NCBI GenBank assembly: GCA_030295235.1
Contig: AP026167.1
Location: 496,001 to 560,000 of the forward strand
Direction of reading: 5' to 3'
Source of the DNA: Fistulifera solaris
Lineage: Eukaryota > Bacillariophyta > Bacillariophyceae > Naviculales > Stauroneidaceae
Length of the DNA stretch: 64,000 bases
Every line of letters begins with the position of its first letter. Position 1 is the stretch's first letter. The translations under genes were made by a program, and so were the position numbers. The notes below the pieces were generated by a model, which worked only from the letters and a program-made list of their open reading frames with translations, ran no database searches and had not been told where the DNA came from. Positions 63,201 to 64,000 of the stretch are shown here, piece after piece.

Positions 63201-63962
63201 AGTTTGCAATCGAGAACGAATTCTCTGATGAGTCAGAAGAGTCTGCAGTAGGTAGTGAAACGTCGGAGGATTCGACGTTCGAAACTATGTTAAATGCTAG
63301 AGAAGCTCCCCCCTGTGCTGGCTGATGAAGGGGGCGAGGATGGATTGATCGAAAGCGGCGAAGAAGCTGATGACGACCAATCCGTTGACTCCTTGCCCAC
63401 TGCTTTCCGGGAGGAACGACCTCGAATGCAAGAGCCACCCGACCAACTTATTGATCCCCGGGATCTTGAAGAAGAGGATGATCAAGCCGAAATGGTTAGC
63501 GACGATAGTAATGAGTCGGCCAAAGGCAGCATGTCAGGAGAAGATCCCACCATTGTCTCTGATGGTGATGTCAGCAAGGTAATTGAAACCGTTGAGGCTG
63601 AAGCGTTTACAGATGAAAGCGGATCGGCGGTCATTGATCTAGAGTCCGCCTCAGATCAAACATCTAGTAGAAACTTAGACCTGGAATTGGGAGCTCCCAT
63701 GACAACACTTGCCGACGCGGCCACAATAACGCCGGGAAAATCTGATCACGACACGGATGAAGCAACAATGAGCGTAGATGAGGAGAGCTACATGGAGGAG
63801 CCTACTTTCAAATCTGAAGAAATGGAAATCACTTTTACCAAAAGTGAATCGGCGGACGAAGATTCTGCCGTTGCTGACAGCGAGGCAAGCTTTGAAGAGC
63901 ACATGCGCCGCAGTTTACATCCTTTTCCAGAATCCCCACGGAGAATTGCCGTCGATCCCTAG
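60223..63962 (+). CDS. PhoD-like metallophosphatase with membrane segments and a very long acidic tail
   Basis: The corrected frame is 1245 residues without introns. Residues 20-40 form a first membrane segment (NLAMLLVFMLMAAMGASM). An Fn3-like N-domain follows (ALTSQSVQFKVRL, LYGLEPSRRYYYARV), as in PhoD phosphatases. Then comes the metallophosphatase core: FFFKLGNLHYGDVSGE, FSYMWNDRDYLGENTLG, FIISDLRSEA and FVIWVTPSTWMG. Canonical H-G-D and H-x-H motifs are altered (LGNLHYGD), so metal binding may differ. Three hydrophobic helices lie near residues 485-565. The last 650 residues are disordered, rich in S, E and D, and lie on the opposite side of the membrane from the catalytic domain. Run errors: A4 for A3 at 60781-60784 and C6 for C5 at 63308-63313. 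A phosphodiesterase role on surface phosphate esters is inferred. Confidence 0.8.
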
Positions 63963-64000
63963 AGGAGTGAACACAGTATCGGAATTACTAATCCACAGGA

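Noticed and set aside
5703-63313. Programmed ribosomal frameshifting as the cause of the many frame breaks
   Set aside because: Breaks occur in both directions, in runs of all four bases, and in unrelated housekeeping genes; no common slippery site or downstream structure is seen.
1-64000. Search for transposase, reverse transcriptase, integrase or virus-like genes
   Set aside because: No protein motif of these families was found in any frame; only short repeats and a small fold-back element are present.

Overview
The window reads as nuclear DNA of a photosynthetic stramenopile, most likely a pennate diatom. Gene density is high (about 35 genes in 64 kb on both strands). Introns are few and short (mostly 60-95 nt, nearly all GT-AG). 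Several predicted proteins carry the diatom plastid import signal, a signal peptide ending in an A-x-A-F type site, for example ATP sulfurylase (SASAF) and a PDZ protein (AHAF). Families typical of diatoms are present: calcium-dependent protein kinase, a DUF6604-type protein, GT92-like glycosyltransferases and a FYVE protein. No tRNA, rRNA, CRISPR array, reverse transcriptase, transposase or virus-like gene was recognised.

A pervasive quality issue shapes the annotation. About 23 single-base length errors in short A, T, C or G runs break otherwise conserved reading frames in 15 genes. They fall in both directions and restore intact proteins of known families when corrected. They look like homopolymer errors of pyrosequencing or long-read data, not gene decay. 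Coordinates below give the whole gene; the shift is noted in each entry.

Layout. 1-10 kb: end of an unknown gene, a protein with a duplicated Cys/His module, a LURP-one-related protein, an FkbM-like methyltransferase, the mitochondrial trifunctional-enzyme thiolase, a serine acetyltransferase with a long tail, and a C-CAP/TPR protein. 10-20 kb: an acidic nuclear-type protein, a COPI-associated membrane protein with EF-hands divergent from a calcium-dependent protein kinase, a TPR-like protein and a plastid-type Gfo/Idh/MocA oxidoreductase. 20-32 kb: a decayed copy and an intact copy of a secreted beta-rich protein, a plastid PDZ protein, then a block with two glycosyltransferase-type genes and a sulfotransferase, flanked by two paralogous YqgF/RuvX-like genes. 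32-50 kb: a tandem duplication, a RING-H2 protein, a secreted coiled-coil protein, succinate dehydrogenase iron-sulfur subunit, a second TPR-like gene, a 1595-residue acidic protein, a FYVE protein missing its usual C-terminal domain, an alpha/beta hydrolase and a broken DUF6604-type gene. 50-64 kb: a CobW GTPase, a second GT92-like gene tail to tail with an atypical membrane-anchored kinase, an MFSD8-like transporter, plastid ATP sulfurylase, and a PhoD-like membrane phosphatase with a very long acidic tail.

Two themes stand out. Several genes look like secretory-pathway glycan and protein modifiers (FkbM-like methyltransferase, two GT92-like enzymes, a GT-associated domain protein, a sulfotransferase, a lumenal kinase-like protein), a set that could build sulfated cell-wall polysaccharide or modify frustule proteins. 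Metabolic genes link sulfate activation (plastid ATP sulfurylase) and cysteine synthesis (serine acetyltransferase). The main unexplained signal is a 23-bp hairpin-forming motif, core GACTG-N5-CAGTC-ATGA, found about ten times, always between genes.
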